Part shown: piece after piece, positions 43,518 through 52,788 of the stretch | Layout: every line of letters begins with the position of its first letter | Position numbering within the stretch: position 1 is the stretch's first letter | From: CAWGCA01 sp963820955 | Lineage (GTDB): Bacteria; Pseudomonadota; Gammaproteobacteria; Chromatiales; Chromatiaceae | Length of the DNA: 60,547 nt | Assembly: GCA_963820955.1 (NCBI GenBank) | Contig: CAWGCA010000021.1 | Coordinates: 1 to 60,547, forward strand | Direction of reading: 5' to 3' | The notes under the pieces: generated by a model | Database searches by the model: none | What the model was told of the DNA's origin: nothing | Seen by the model: only the letters and a program-made list of their open reading frames with translations | Translations under genes and position numbers: made by a program

Positions 43518-44777
43518 ATGGATAAATTGATAATCAACGGCGGCACCCCCCTGGCTGGAGAGGTCCGTGTCGCGGGGGCCAAGAATGCCGCGCTGCCGAT
43601 CCTGGCTGCCACCCTGCTGGCCGACAGTCCGGTGACACTGGATAATGTGCCCCACCTGCGTGATATTACCACGACCCTTGAGTTGCTGAGGCGTCTCGGG
43701 GTGCAGTTGACGGTGACAGAAGGGCTGCGAATCGAAGCGGATGCAAGCAATATATCCAACTTCAATGCCCCCTATGAGCTGGTGAAGACGATGCGGGCCT
43801 CCATCCTGGTGCTGGGGCCGTTAGTGGCCCGTTTTGGGCGCGCCGACGTATCCCTGCCGGGAGGTTGTGCCATTGGTGCCCGCCCGGTGAATCTGCACAT
43901 CGAGGGGCTTCGGGCCATGGGTGCGGAGGTGCAGCTGCAGGGGGGGTATATCCGGGCTATCGCCAAACGTCTGCGAGGGGCGCGGTTGGTGATGGATATG
44001 GTAACGGTGACCGGCACCGAAAACCTGATGATGGCCGCCTCCCTCGCCTCTGGGGAAAGTGTGATCGAGAATGCGGCGCGTGAACCGGAGGTGGCCGATC
44101 TCGCCAATTGCCTGAATCGGATGGGAGCACGGATCAGCGGGGCCGGAACCGATACTATCCGGATTCAGGGTGTGGAGAACCTTACTGGTACCGACTATCG
44201 TGTGCTGCCTGATCGTATTGAGACAGGAACCTATCTGGTGGCGGCCGCGATCACCGGCGGCAGCATCCGGATTCGGGACACCCGCCCAGAACTGCTGGAC
44301 GCAGTGTTGCAGAAGCTGCGCGAGGCAGGTGCCCGAATCGAAACGGGCGAGGATTGGATCAGTTTGGATATGGAGGGGAAACGGCCCCGGGCGGTGGATG
44401 TACATACCGCACCGCACCCCGCCTTTCCTACCGATATGCAGGCCCAGTTCACTGCCCTAAACGCCGTCGCAGAGGGAGTCGGAACCATCACGGAGACGGT
44501 ATTTGAAAATCGTTTCATGCATGTGCAGGAGTTGCAGCGCATGGGGGCGAACATCCGGCTGGAGGGCAATACGGCCATCTGTGCCGGGGTAGTGCGGCTG
44601 ACCGGGGCGCCGGTGATGTCGACCGACCTGCGAGCCTCGGCGAGTCTGGTGCTGGCCGGCCTGGTGGCGGAAGGGGAGACCCTGGTCGACCGTATTTATC
44701 ACATCGATCGCGGTTACGAAAACATCGAGCAGAAGCTTGCGGCCCTGGGTGCCCGAATCAGGAGGGCACCGGCCTAG
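43518..44777 (+). CDS. murA: UDP-N-acetylglucosamine 1-carboxyvinyltransferase
   Basis: MurA does the first committed step of peptidoglycan synthesis, adding enolpyruvate to UDP-GlcNAc, and is the fosfomycin target. The 419-residue protein starts MDKLIINGGTPLAGEVRVAG, with catalytic Cys117 in LPGGCAIGARP, so it should be fosfomycin-sensitive. The conserved KNAALPILAATLLA and NRFMHVQELQRMGA motifs are present. hisG starts 9 bases after its stop. Confidence 0.98.
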   Translation: MDKLIINGGTPLAGEVRVAGAKNAALPILAATLLADSPVTLDNVPHLRDITTTLELLRRLGVQLTVTEGLRIEADASNISNFNAPYELVKTMRASILVLGPLVARFGRADVSLPGGCAIGARPVNLHIEGLRAMGAEVQLQGGYIRAIAKRLRGARLVMDMVTVTGTENLMMAASLASGESVIENAAREPEVADLANCLNRMGARISGAGTDTIRIQGVENLTGTDYRVLPDRIETGTYLVAAAITGGSIRIRDTRPELLDAVLQKLREAGARIETGEDWISLDMEGKRPRAVDVHTAPHPAFPTDMQAQFTALNAVAEGVGTITETVFENRFMHVQELQRMGANIRLEGNTAICAGVVRLTGAPVMSTDLRASASLVLAGLVAEGETLVDRIYHIDRGYENIEQKLAALGARIRRAPA

Positions 44778-44786
44778 TTTTTCATC

Positions 44787-45434
44787 ATGAACTTAGAGAC
44801 ACCGATTACTTTTGCCCTGTCCAAGGGACGAATTTTCAAACAGACGCTGCCGCTGCTGGCCCACGCTGGTATCGAGCCGCTGGATGATCCGGAGAGCAGC
44901 CGAAAACTTATCCTGGAGACGAACCACCCGCAGCTGAGATTGCTGATCATTCGGGCCACCGATGTACCCACCTACGTTCAGTGGGGGGCAGCGGATATGG
45001 GGGTCGCTGGCAAGGATGTATTGCTGGAGTATGGAGGAGATGGGTTGTACGAGCCGCTGGACCTGAAAATCGCCTGCTGTCGGATGATGGTGGCCGGCGC
45101 CAGTGACGCTGAGTTGAGCGGGACCCGTCTGCGAATTGCCACCAAGTATGTTAAATCGGCCCGGCACCATTTCGCCGCCAAGGGGCAGCAGGCCGAGATC
45201 ATTAAGCTGTACGGCTCCATGGAGCTGGCTCCGCTGGTGGGGCTGGCGGATCTGATCGTCGATCTGGTGGAGAGTGGTAATACTCTGAAGGCCAACGGCC
45301 TGGTCCCCCTGGAACACATCGCGGACATCAGCTCACGGTTGGTTGTGAACAAGGCCTCCTGGAAGATGAAGCACGGGACCGTCACCCGGTTGCTGGCGGC
45401 ACTGCGCGAGGCGGTTGACAGCGAAAATCGCTAA
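44787..45434 (+). CDS. hisG: ATP phosphoribosyltransferase, short form
   Basis: HisG begins histidine synthesis by joining PRPP to ATP. The 215-residue length marks the short (HisG-S) form, lacking the C-terminal regulatory domain; such enzymes need the HisZ subunit for activity and feedback inhibition. Marks are FALSKGRIFKQTLPLLAHAG, GAADMGVAGKDVLLE and LADLIVDLVESGNTLKANGL. No hisZ is seen in this window. It forms the murA-hisG-hisD-hisC run, as in Pseudomonas. Confidence 0.97.
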   Translation: MNLETPITFALSKGRIFKQTLPLLAHAGIEPLDDPESSRKLILETNHPQLRLLIIRATDVPTYVQWGAADMGVAGKDVLLEYGGDGLYEPLDLKIACCRMMVAGASDAELSGTRLRIATKYVKSARHHFAAKGQQAEIIKLYGSMELAPLVGLADLIVDLVESGNTLKANGLVPLEHIADISSRLVVNKASWKMKHGTVTRLLAALREAVDSENR

Positions 45435-45524
45435 TCCAGGAGGGGAGGGGTCACCGGGGAGATGCCTTTTCCCGGCCTGTTCGCTGCGCATTTTTAAGCA
45501 TCTCGTAGATTTAGGGGTTGAGCC

Positions 45525-46826
45525 ATGGCTGAAATAACTCTTTTGTCGACCACGGATAGTGAGTTCCGGCGGCAGCTGGAACAGCTGCTGGCCTGGGAAT
45601 CCGTCTCCGATCAGGGGGTGAATCGCACGGTCGAGGAGATCATTGCTGACATTCGCTCACGGGGTGATGAGGCTTTGCTGGAATACACCAGTCGTCTGGA
45701 TGGCTGGCAGGCCGACAACGGGGCGGATCTGGAAATCCCCCAGGCCCGTTTGAAGCAGGCCTGGGAAGGCGTTGGCGAAGAACAGCGGAAGGCACTGGAA
45801 CATGCCGCCGGGCGTATCCGTGACTACGCAGAACGACAGAAGATGACGTCCTGGTCCTACAGCGAAGAAGATGGCACTCTGCTTGGCCAGCAGGTGTCGC
45901 CTCTCGATCGGGTCGGACTCTATGTACCGGGGGGTAAGGCCGCCTACCCGTCGTCGGTGTTGATGAACGCGCTGCCGGCCAAGGTGGCAGGGGTGCCGGA
46001 GTTGATCATGGTGGTGCCGACCCCGGGTGGGGAACTCAACGAGCTGGTGCTGGCGGCGGCGTATCTGTGTGGTGTAAGCCAGGTGTTCGCCGTCGGCGGG
46101 GCCCAGGCAGTCGCCGCCCTGGCCTATGGAACGGAGACCATACCATGGGTGGACAAGGTAGTCGGGCCGGGAAATATCTATGTCGCCACGGCCAAACGGG
46201 CAGTATTTGGGCAGGTGGGTATAGATATGGTGGCAGGGCCTTCCGAGATCCTGGTGATCTGCGACGGAGGGACCGATCCTGATTGGGTGGCGATGGACCT
46301 CTTTTCCCAGGCCGAGCATGACGAGGATGCCCAGTCCATCCTGGTCTGTCCGGATGCCGCTTTTATCGATCAGGTGAAGATCAGCATTGAGCGGTTACTT
46401 CCGACCATGGAGCGAGCGTCCATTATCGCCAAGGCGCTGCGCGAACGCGGTGCGCTGATTCTCTGCCGCGATCTGGATGAGGCATGCGAGGTCGCCAATA
46501 CCATTGCGCCCGAGCACCTGGAGCTTTCGGTTGAGAAGCCCCTGGAGATGGTCGGGAAGATCCGCCACGCCGGGGCCATTTTCATGGGGCGCCATACCTC
46601 CGAACCGCTGGGCGACTACTGTGCCGGCCCCAACCATGTACTGCCTACTTCGCGGACGGCGCGCTTTTCTTCGCCGCTGGGGGTTTACGATTTCCAGAAG
46701 CGCTCCAGCCTCATCATGGTATCCGAGCGGGGTTCGGATACCCTGGGGCGCACCGCATCGGTGCTGGCCAGGGGTGAGGGGCTGACCGCCCATGCCCGGT
46801 CGGCCGAATACCGGTTTAAAAAATGA
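45525..46826 (+). CDS. hisD: Histidinol dehydrogenase
   Basis: HisD oxidises histidinol to histidine in two steps. The 433-residue protein has the family marks LDRVGLYVPGGKAAYPSSVLM, VFAVGGAQAVAALAYGT, VDKVVGPGNIYVATAKR and the signature DLFSQAEHD with zinc-binding residues. Length is normal. The 90-base gap after hisG can form alternative short hairpins (GAGATGC/GCATCTC, and CCGGG/CCCGG inside it). Confidence 0.98.
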   Translation: MAEITLLSTTDSEFRRQLEQLLAWESVSDQGVNRTVEEIIADIRSRGDEALLEYTSRLDGWQADNGADLEIPQARLKQAWEGVGEEQRKALEHAAGRIRDYAERQKMTSWSYSEEDGTLLGQQVSPLDRVGLYVPGGKAAYPSSVLMNALPAKVAGVPELIMVVPTPGGELNELVLAAAYLCGVSQVFAVGGAQAVAALAYGTETIPWVDKVVGPGNIYVATAKRAVFGQVGIDMVAGPSEILVICDGGTDPDWVAMDLFSQAEHDEDAQSILVCPDAAFIDQVKISIERLLPTMERASIIAKALRERGALILCRDLDEACEVANTIAPEHLELSVEKPLEMVGKIRHAGAIFMGRHTSEPLGDYCAGPNHVLPTSRTARFSSPLGVYDFQKRSSLIMVSERGSDTLGRTASVLARGEGLTAHARSAEYRFKK

Positions 46827-46922
46827 GCTAGCAGCTGGTCGACCGGATTCTGGTCGGAGCGGCGACTTATCGAATCCGCAGAAGCCCGAATGCCGTGCTG
46901 ATCATTGTAGGATGGACAAGCA

Positions 46923-48017
46923 TTGACTACTAAAAAGAGCATCGACCGTCTGGTAGGCGAGTGGGTTCGGCCTCAGATCCGGTCACTCTCCCCCTATCAT
47001 GTGCCGGAGGCGGAGGGGTTGATCAAGCTTGATGCCATGGAGAACCCCTATACTTGGCCCCCGAAGCTGCGGGAGCAGTGGTTGAGGCGGCTGGCGGACG
47101 CGGCGGTAAACCGCTACCCGCATCCCCAGGCAACCGCCGTCAAGCAGTCTCTTCGGACGGTGATGAAGATACCGGAGCAGGCGGAACTGCTGCTGGGTAA
47201 TGGCTCGGACGAGTTGATTCAGATGATTGCCATGACCGTCGGCGGACCCGGCCGGGTGGTTCTGTCGGTGGATCCTGGGTTTGTCATGTACCGAATGATC
47301 GCCGTCTTCAACGGCCTTGAGTATATCGGTGTGCCGTTGCGCCCGGCAGATTTCTCACTCGATATCGGGGCCCTCATGTCCGCGGTCGAACAGCACCGGC
47401 CGGCGGTGATTTTTCTCGCCTACCCGAACAATCCGACGGGCAATCTGTTTTCCGAGTCTGAACTGGTCCAAGTGATCGAGCGGGCTCCGGGGCTGGTGGT
47501 GATCGATGAGGCCTATGCCCCCTTCACCGATGCCAGTTTTCTGCCTCGGCTTGGTCGCTACGAGAATCTGCTGGTGATGCGAACTGTCTCCAAGATGGGG
47601 CTGGCCGGGCTGCGGCTGGGGTTGCTGGCAGGACCGGCCGAGTGGCTTGGTGAGATAGATAAAACCCGCTTGCCCTACAATATTAACGTGCTGACCCAGA
47701 TTAGTGCCGTGTTCGCGTTTGAACATCAGGCCCTGTTCGACGAGCAGACCCGCGCGATTCGTGAGGAACGCAAGGGACTCTACCGTCGTTTGGTGCAAAT
47801 CAATGGCCTGCAGATATTTCCCAGTCAAGCCAATTTCATTCTGCTGAGGGTGCCGCCGGAAAGGGCTACTGAGATTCATTTAGGGCTGCGGGAACGCGGG
47901 GTGTTAGTGAAGAACCTTCATGGTGCTCACCCCAGTCTGGCCGATTGCCTGCGGGTTACAGTGGGGACACCGGAGGAAAATCAGTCCTTTCTGACCGCCC
48001 TTGAGGCCCTAATCTAA
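46923..48017 (+). CDS. hisC: Histidinol-phosphate aminotransferase
   Basis: HisC makes histidinol phosphate using a PLP cofactor. The 364-residue fold-type I aminotransferase has YPNNPTGNLFS, the DEAY turn and the Schiff-base Lys224 in TVSKMGLAGLRLG. The start is a forced TTG, since a stop lies four codons upstream in frame and the first ATG is residue 39, within the conserved LDAMENPY motif; AGGA precedes it by 10 bases. It ends the his group here. Confidence 0.96.
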   Translation: MTTKKSIDRLVGEWVRPQIRSLSPYHVPEAEGLIKLDAMENPYTWPPKLREQWLRRLADAAVNRYPHPQATAVKQSLRTVMKIPEQAELLLGNGSDELIQMIAMTVGGPGRVVLSVDPGFVMYRMIAVFNGLEYIGVPLRPADFSLDIGALMSAVEQHRPAVIFLAYPNNPTGNLFSESELVQVIERAPGLVVIDEAYAPFTDASFLPRLGRYENLLVMRTVSKMGLAGLRLGLLAGPAEWLGEIDKTRLPYNINVLTQISAVFAFEHQALFDEQTRAIREERKGLYRRLVQINGLQIFPSQANFILLRVPPERATEIHLGLRERGVLVKNLHGAHPSLADCLRVTVGTPEENQSFLTALEALI

Positions 48018-48127
48018 AGGGCTGTTTAAGCCGGTGATCTTCTACTCTCTGGGCCTGCACAGTGAGAAATGCGGGCTAGGGGATTTGTTCTTAAGTATCG
48101 CTCCTCGGGGTCGCTATTTTCCCTGCC

Positions 48128-50614
48128 ATGGAGAAGAAAATTGAAAGGCTAAGTCGGTTTGCGGTAACCATTCCCGGCCTCAAGGTGTTTGCCTGGGGGC
48201 TGGTGGTCGCCTGGACCCTGCTGATTGGTGCGATCCTGCTGCTGGATATCCAGCGCGGGCGGCTGGCTACCCAGGCGATGGCCGTTTCCGAAGCCAGGGC
48301 ACACTTCAACAAGGATGTAGCCTTCCGCTTGTGGGGTACGGAGCATGGCCTGGTTTATGTGCCGATTTCCGAAAAAAATGGCCCCGACCCACATCTTGCA
48401 GATATGCCGGAGCGGGATATCCAGACCCCTTCTGGCCAACGGCTGACCCTGATGAATCCGGCCAGAATGATTCGTCAGCTGAATGAGTGGTACGGCACGC
48501 TTTACGGAGTGACCGGACACATCACCAGCCTGAAACCCTTAAGGCCCGAGAATGCCCCGGATGCCTGGGAGCAACAGGCGATCCAAAGGTTCAATCAAGA
48601 TATCCCGGAGGTGATGGAATTTACCGAGATGGCGGGTGAACCCTACCTGCGATTGATGCGTCCCCTGAAGATTGAAGCTGGGTGCCTGAACTGTCATGCC
48701 CGGCAGGGGTTCGAAGTGGGAGACATCTCCGGTGGGGTCGGCGTTGCACTTCCTCTCAAGGGACTGCTTGCGCAAGAACGGAAACGACTGCTATTCGATG
48801 GCCTGTCGCTGGGTGTGGTATGGCTGCTTGGGGTTTTCCCCCTGTTCTTTGGTTATCGTCGAGTCGTCCAGGGAGAGCAGAAACGGACAGAAACGATGGC
48901 TGAACTGCTGCAGAGTGAAGTTCGGAAAAGCGCGATTATGAACTCTTCCCTGGACTGCATTGTCACCATGGACCATCGGGGTGATATCACTGAGTTCAAT
49001 CCTGCGGCAGAAAAGGCGTTCGGTTATCGGCGTGAAGAGGTGATGGGACGGAATCTTGCGGATATGCTGGTGCCTCCTTCGCTGCGGGGGCTTCACAGCG
49101 AAGGTCTGAAACGTCATCTGGCGGGAGGGCCGAAGCGACTGCTTGGGACCCGGATGGAGACCACCGCGATGCGTTCCGATGGCGAGGAGTTCCCTGTGGA
49201 ACTGACGGTGACCCGGATCGATCTGCAAGGTCAGCCACTTTTTACTGCCTATATCCGGGATCGTACCGAGGCCCTTCGACTGGAGGAGCAGATTCTTTTC
49301 CAGTCCACCCATGACGATCTGACCGGGCTGGTAAACCGTGCGGAATTCGAGCGCCGCCTGAGCCGGCTATTAGACGACCTGGTGCTGGGAGATACTCAGC
49401 ATGCGGTGTTTGCACTGGATCTCGATCAGTTCAAGATAATCAATGATACCTGCGGACATGCCGCCGGAGACGAGCTGTTGCGTCAAGTCGGTAAACTCCT
49501 CTATTCCCGGACGCGGGCCGGGGACACACTGGCCCGGATCGGTGGAGACGAGTTCGGGCTGTTGCTGGAACATTGTCCCCTCGACAAGGCGGAAACGATC
49601 GGCCGTGAACTGCTAAAAGCGGTAGAGGCGTATCGGTTTGTATGGGAAGGGCATAACTTCAACGTCACAGTCAGTGTCGGGCTGGCGCCGATTCACATCC
49701 GTGGTCAGTCTCTGAGTGATGTTCTCAGCACGGTGGATACCGCCTGTCATGTCGCCAAGGAGCAGGGCCGTAATCGCCTTCATCTGTTCCGCCACGATGA
49801 CGTGGAACTGGCGCGACGTCAGGGCGAGATGCGTTGGGTGAGCAGAATACATGACGCCTTCGAAAACGGGCGATTTTTCCTCTACTACCAGTCCCTGCTG
49901 CCGTTGACTGATGGGGTGACGGATAACCGCTGGCACTATGAGATACTGATCCGTATGCGTGATGAGCAGGGCGAGTTCGTTGCGCCAGCGGTATTTCTAT
50001 CGGCTGCCGAGCGCTATGGTTTGATGCCGACCATCGATCGCTGGGTAGTCCGTTCCACCTTTGCCTGGCTGGAGAGCCAACCACAGCATCTGAACGAGTT
50101 GGGGCTTTGCAGCATCAATCTGTCCGGGCATTCGGTTACCGATGACGCCTTTCTACTGTTTCTCGAGAAGCAGCTTACCCGCAAGTCCATACCGGCCGAA
50201 CGGATCTGTTTCGAAATTACCGAAACCGCGGCCGTCTCCAACCTGGCCAAGGCGGAGCGGTTTATCCAGACGATTCGACAGCGCGGCTGCCGTTTTGCCC
50301 TGGACGACTTCGGTAGCGGAATGTCGTCGTTCAACTATCTGAAGAATCTGCCGGTGGATTTTCTGAAAATAGACGGTGTCTTTGTCCGGGATATCATGGA
50401 GGACGAAATCGACTTTGCCATGGTCCGTTCCATCAATGACATCGGTCATGTAATGGGGAAGATCACGATTGCGGAGTTCGTGGAGAATGAAGCCATTCTG
50501 GAGCGTTTGCGCGAAATCGGGGTCGATTACGCCCAGGGCTACGGGGTGGCCAGGCCGGCGCCCCTGGAGTGGCTTTCCGGCGAAGAGAGTAGGGTGCTTC
50601 GTCCGACCGCCTAA
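48128..50614 (+). CDS. Membrane heme-type sensor c-di-GMP enzyme (DUF3365-PAS-GGDEF-EAL)
   Basis: An 828-residue protein. A membrane helix (20-42) is followed by a periplasmic DUF3365/Tll0287-like domain with a single CxxCH heme-c motif (CLNCH, 186-190), then a second helix (220-245), a PAS domain (about 265-375), a GGDEF domain with GGDEF at 472-476, and an EAL domain. The EAL motif reads EIL (605-607), but the other catalytic residues (SINLSG, EITE, DDFGSG, LKID, AEFVEN, AQGYG) are intact, so phosphodiesterase activity is likely. The presence of an intact GGDEF means cyclase activity is also possible. The heme suggests redox, NO or oxygen sensing. It overlaps the DegS-like gene by four bases, convergently. 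Confidence 0.94.
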   Translation: MEKKIERLSRFAVTIPGLKVFAWGLVVAWTLLIGAILLLDIQRGRLATQAMAVSEARAHFNKDVAFRLWGTEHGLVYVPISEKNGPDPHLADMPERDIQTPSGQRLTLMNPARMIRQLNEWYGTLYGVTGHITSLKPLRPENAPDAWEQQAIQRFNQDIPEVMEFTEMAGEPYLRLMRPLKIEAGCLNCHARQGFEVGDISGGVGVALPLKGLLAQERKRLLFDGLSLGVVWLLGVFPLFFGYRRVVQGEQKRTETMAELLQSEVRKSAIMNSSLDCIVTMDHRGDITEFNPAAEKAFGYRREEVMGRNLADMLVPPSLRGLHSEGLKRHLAGGPKRLLGTRMETTAMRSDGEEFPVELTVTRIDLQGQPLFTAYIRDRTEALRLEEQILFQSTHDDLTGLVNRAEFERRLSRLLDDLVLGDTQHAVFALDLDQFKIINDTCGHAAGDELLRQVGKLLYSRTRAGDTLARIGGDEFGLLLEHCPLDKAETIGRELLKAVEAYRFVWEGHNFNVTVSVGLAPIHIRGQSLSDVLSTVDTACHVAKEQGRNRLHLFRHDDVELARRQGEMRWVSRIHDAFENGRFFLYYQSLLPLTDGVTDNRWHYEILIRMRDEQGEFVAPAVFLSAAERYGLMPTIDRWVVRSTFAWLESQPQHLNELGLCSINLSGHSVTDDAFLLFLEKQLTRKSIPAERICFEITETAAVSNLAKAERFIQTIRQRGCRFALDDFGSGMSSFNYLKNLPVDFLKIDGVFVRDIMEDEIDFAMVRSINDIGHVMGKITIAEFVENEAILERLREIGVDYAQGYGVARPAPLEWLSGEESRVLRPTA

Positions 50615-51756
50615 CTCTCCTTGCGGATTTTAGGACGCTCGCTGATGACTGCCTCCAGTCGCAGGGATTGTTTGCCCCGCCAGCCTCGAATTTCCACCAG
50701 GCTGCCAGGCGGCAGCGAAGAGACCATATCCAGCACGCCCTGAGAGTCGTCCGGAACACGATCGTTGATCCGAGTGATGACGTCCCCTGGCTCGAGTCCT
50801 GCGAGGTCGGCCGGTCCACCCTCCAGTACGGCGGAGATCACAACCCCCTCGATTCGTGACAGGCCGAAGGATTCCGCCAGTTCAGGTGTTATATCCTGGC
50901 CGGCGATACCCAGCCAACCACGGACCACCCGGCCCCGTTTTAGAATCTGCTCCATCACCCCCTTTGCCAGGGAGATAGGAATGGCAAAACCGATTCCGTC
51001 GGATCCGCCGGTACGGGAAAAGATGGCGGTGTTGATCCCTACCAGTTGGCCATGGGCATTGACCAGGGCGCCTCCCGAATTGCCTGGGTTGATGGCGGCA
51101 TCGGTCTGAATGAAGTTTTCAAAGGTGTTTATGCCGAGATGACTGCGACCGGTGGCGCCGACTATACCCATGGTGACGGTCTGGCCGACTCCGTAGGGAT
51201 TGCCGATGGCAAGGACCACATCACCCACCCGCAGGTGGTCGGAGTCGCCCATGGTGATCGCTGGGAGATCTTCCGCGTCGGCCCGTATTACCGCCAGATC
51301 CGTGTCCGGGTCAGTGCCGGCGAGCTCTGCCTTGAGGGTGCGGCCGTTGGCGAGGACCACACGAATCTCATCCGCCTCGGCGATGACATGGTGATTGGTC
51401 AGGATAAAGCCTTTTTCTGCGACAATCACCCCGGAGCCCAGGCTGGTCTGGGTCCTTTTGCGAGGTTGAGTCGTAAAGCGTTCGCCGAAGAAGCGGCGGA
51501 ACAGAGGGTCATCAAACAGGGAGTTGCCCCGTTTAATGGAAACCTTGGTGGTGTAGATATTCACCACTGAGTGGGCAGTTGCCTCCACCGCCGAGGCGTA
51601 AGAGACTGGCCCCGGTTGCGGCGGCAGGCCTCGGCTGATCGCTGGTTGGTCCGGATGGGCTTGGGGGGCAGGGGGGTTCAGCAGTTTCACCGCAAAGAAG
51701 GCAGCGGCAAGCCCCGCTGCGATGGATATCAGGGCGAAACTCAGGAGTCTACGCAT
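50611..51756 (-). CDS. degS: DegS/AlgW-like S1C serine protease
   Basis: A 381-residue membrane-anchored periplasmic protease. An N-terminal helix (about 5-25) tethers it, then a trypsin-like domain with catalytic His123 (NHHV), Asp153 (DTDLAVI) and Ser227 (GNSGGAL), and a single PDZ domain (about 285-375). One PDZ and a membrane anchor fit DegS/AlgW, the protease that starts sigma-E release by cutting RseA when misfolded porins appear. The hisC/DegS/Nif3 neighbourhood matches that of algW in Pseudomonas. No rseA is in the window. Confidence 0.94.
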   Translation of the reverse strand: MRRLLSFALISIAAGLAAAFFAVKLLNPPAPQAHPDQPAISRGLPPQPGPVSYASAVEATAHSVVNIYTTKVSIKRGNSLFDDPLFRRFFGERFTTQPRKRTQTSLGSGVIVAEKGFILTNHHVIAEADEIRVVLANGRTLKAELAGTDPDTDLAVIRADAEDLPAITMGDSDHLRVGDVVLAIGNPYGVGQTVTMGIVGATGRSHLGINTFENFIQTDAAINPGNSGGALVNAHGQLVGINTAIFSRTGGSDGIGFAIPISLAKGVMEQILKRGRVVRGWLGIAGQDITPELAESFGLSRIEGVVISAVLEGGPADLAGLEPGDVITRINDRVPDDSQGVLDMVSSLPPGSLVEIRGWRGKQSLRLEAVISERPKIRKES

Positions 51757-51843
51757 TTTTTGTGCTGCACGGTAAAACTGACCATGGGGTTAGCGTAACA
51801 TGGTTTTCAATCCGATAATTTCAACAAGGGACAGGTGCTGACT

Positions 51844-52599
51844 ATGGTCGAGCTTGATGAGCTGGAACGCTATTGCAGTCGTTTTCTGGAGGCCTCGTCG
51901 TTTGATGATTATTGCCCAAACGGCCTGCAGGTTGACGCGGGTGTCGGGCAGATTCGGCGACTGATCAGCGGCGTGACCGCCAGTCAGGCGTTGATCGAGG
52001 CGGCGGTGGATCGACGGGGGGATCTGCTGCTGGTTCATCATGGTTTTTTCTGGAGGGGAGAGCCTTCCCCTCTGACCGGTGTCAAGGGCAGGCGAATCCG
52101 GACCCTCATGCAGCAGGGGATTGGGCTGATGGCCTACCATCTTCCGCTTGATGCCCACCCGGGATTGGGTAACAACTATCAGTTGGCTCAGCACTTGGGC
52201 TTCCCTGGAGGGCGGCCGCTGGAACAGGGTGATGGACTCATTTGGTGGGCCGAGAGCGAGTCGCCTCAGTCACCCGTTGCCCTGGCCGAGAGGATTACCG
52301 CAGCCCTTGGGCGCGAGCCTCTGCACATTGCCGGGGGGCTCGATAAGATCCGGCGCATCGGTTGGTGCACGGGCGCGGCCCAGGGCCAGATTGCGCAGGC
52401 CGCCGCTGCCGGCCTGGAGGCCTTCATCAGTGGTGAGATTTCTGAACCCACGGTGCATCTGGCGCGGGAACTTGGGATCCATTATTTTGCGGCGGGGCAC
52501 CATGCCACCGAACGATACGGGGTGGGGGCGCTTGGCCAACATCTGGCCGAGAGATTTGGCCTGGAGCACGAGTTCGTGGATATCCCTAACCCGGTCTGA
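51844..52599 (+). CDS. Nif3-like dinuclear metal-centre protein
   Basis: A 251-residue Nif3/YbgI-family protein, a hexameric ring with a dinuclear metal site, sometimes annotated as GTP cyclohydrolase I type 2; its function is not known. Marks are FDDYCPNGLQVDAG, LLLVHHGFFWRG (metal His pair), AYHLPLDAHPGLGNNYQLA and the C-terminal AAGHHATERYGV. The ATG at 51844 has AGG upstream; a GTG nine bases earlier is possible. It is divergent from the DegS-like gene, 87 bases away. Confidence 0.93.
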   Translation: MVELDELERYCSRFLEASSFDDYCPNGLQVDAGVGQIRRLISGVTASQALIEAAVDRRGDLLLVHHGFFWRGEPSPLTGVKGRRIRTLMQQGIGLMAYHLPLDAHPGLGNNYQLAQHLGFPGGRPLEQGDGLIWWAESESPQSPVALAERITAALGREPLHIAGGLDKIRRIGWCTGAAQGQIAQAAAAGLEAFISGEISEPTVHLARELGIHYFAAGHHATERYGVGALGQHLAERFGLEHEFVDIPNPV

Positions 52600-52693
52600 A
52601 TTGATGAAGCGCATTGATATCCTTCTAACCAGTGTGTGATTATTGACCTTCGATGGCGCATGGTGGAAAATGCGCCGTCTGTATTATGGGGTT

Positions 52694-52746
52694 AATTCAG
52701 CATATTCTGAATTTTTAACTATACGCAATGGGGAGCCGATGCTCCC
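52694..52746 (+). other. Two small hairpins in petABC leader
   Basis: In the 189-base gap before petA are an AATTCAG/CTGAATT stem followed by TTT (52694-52716), and a perfect GGGAGC-CGAT-GCTCCC hairpin (52731-52746). An additional GGCGCAT/ATGCGCC stem lies at 52655-52676. The first may be a weak terminator for the Nif3-like gene; the second sits about 40 bases before the petA start, where it could shape the leader. No clear promoter was matched. Confidence 0.4.
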
Positions 52747-52788
52747 TAGAATCGGGATTCGTCCAGCCTACTCCGGGAGTCTTTTAGC

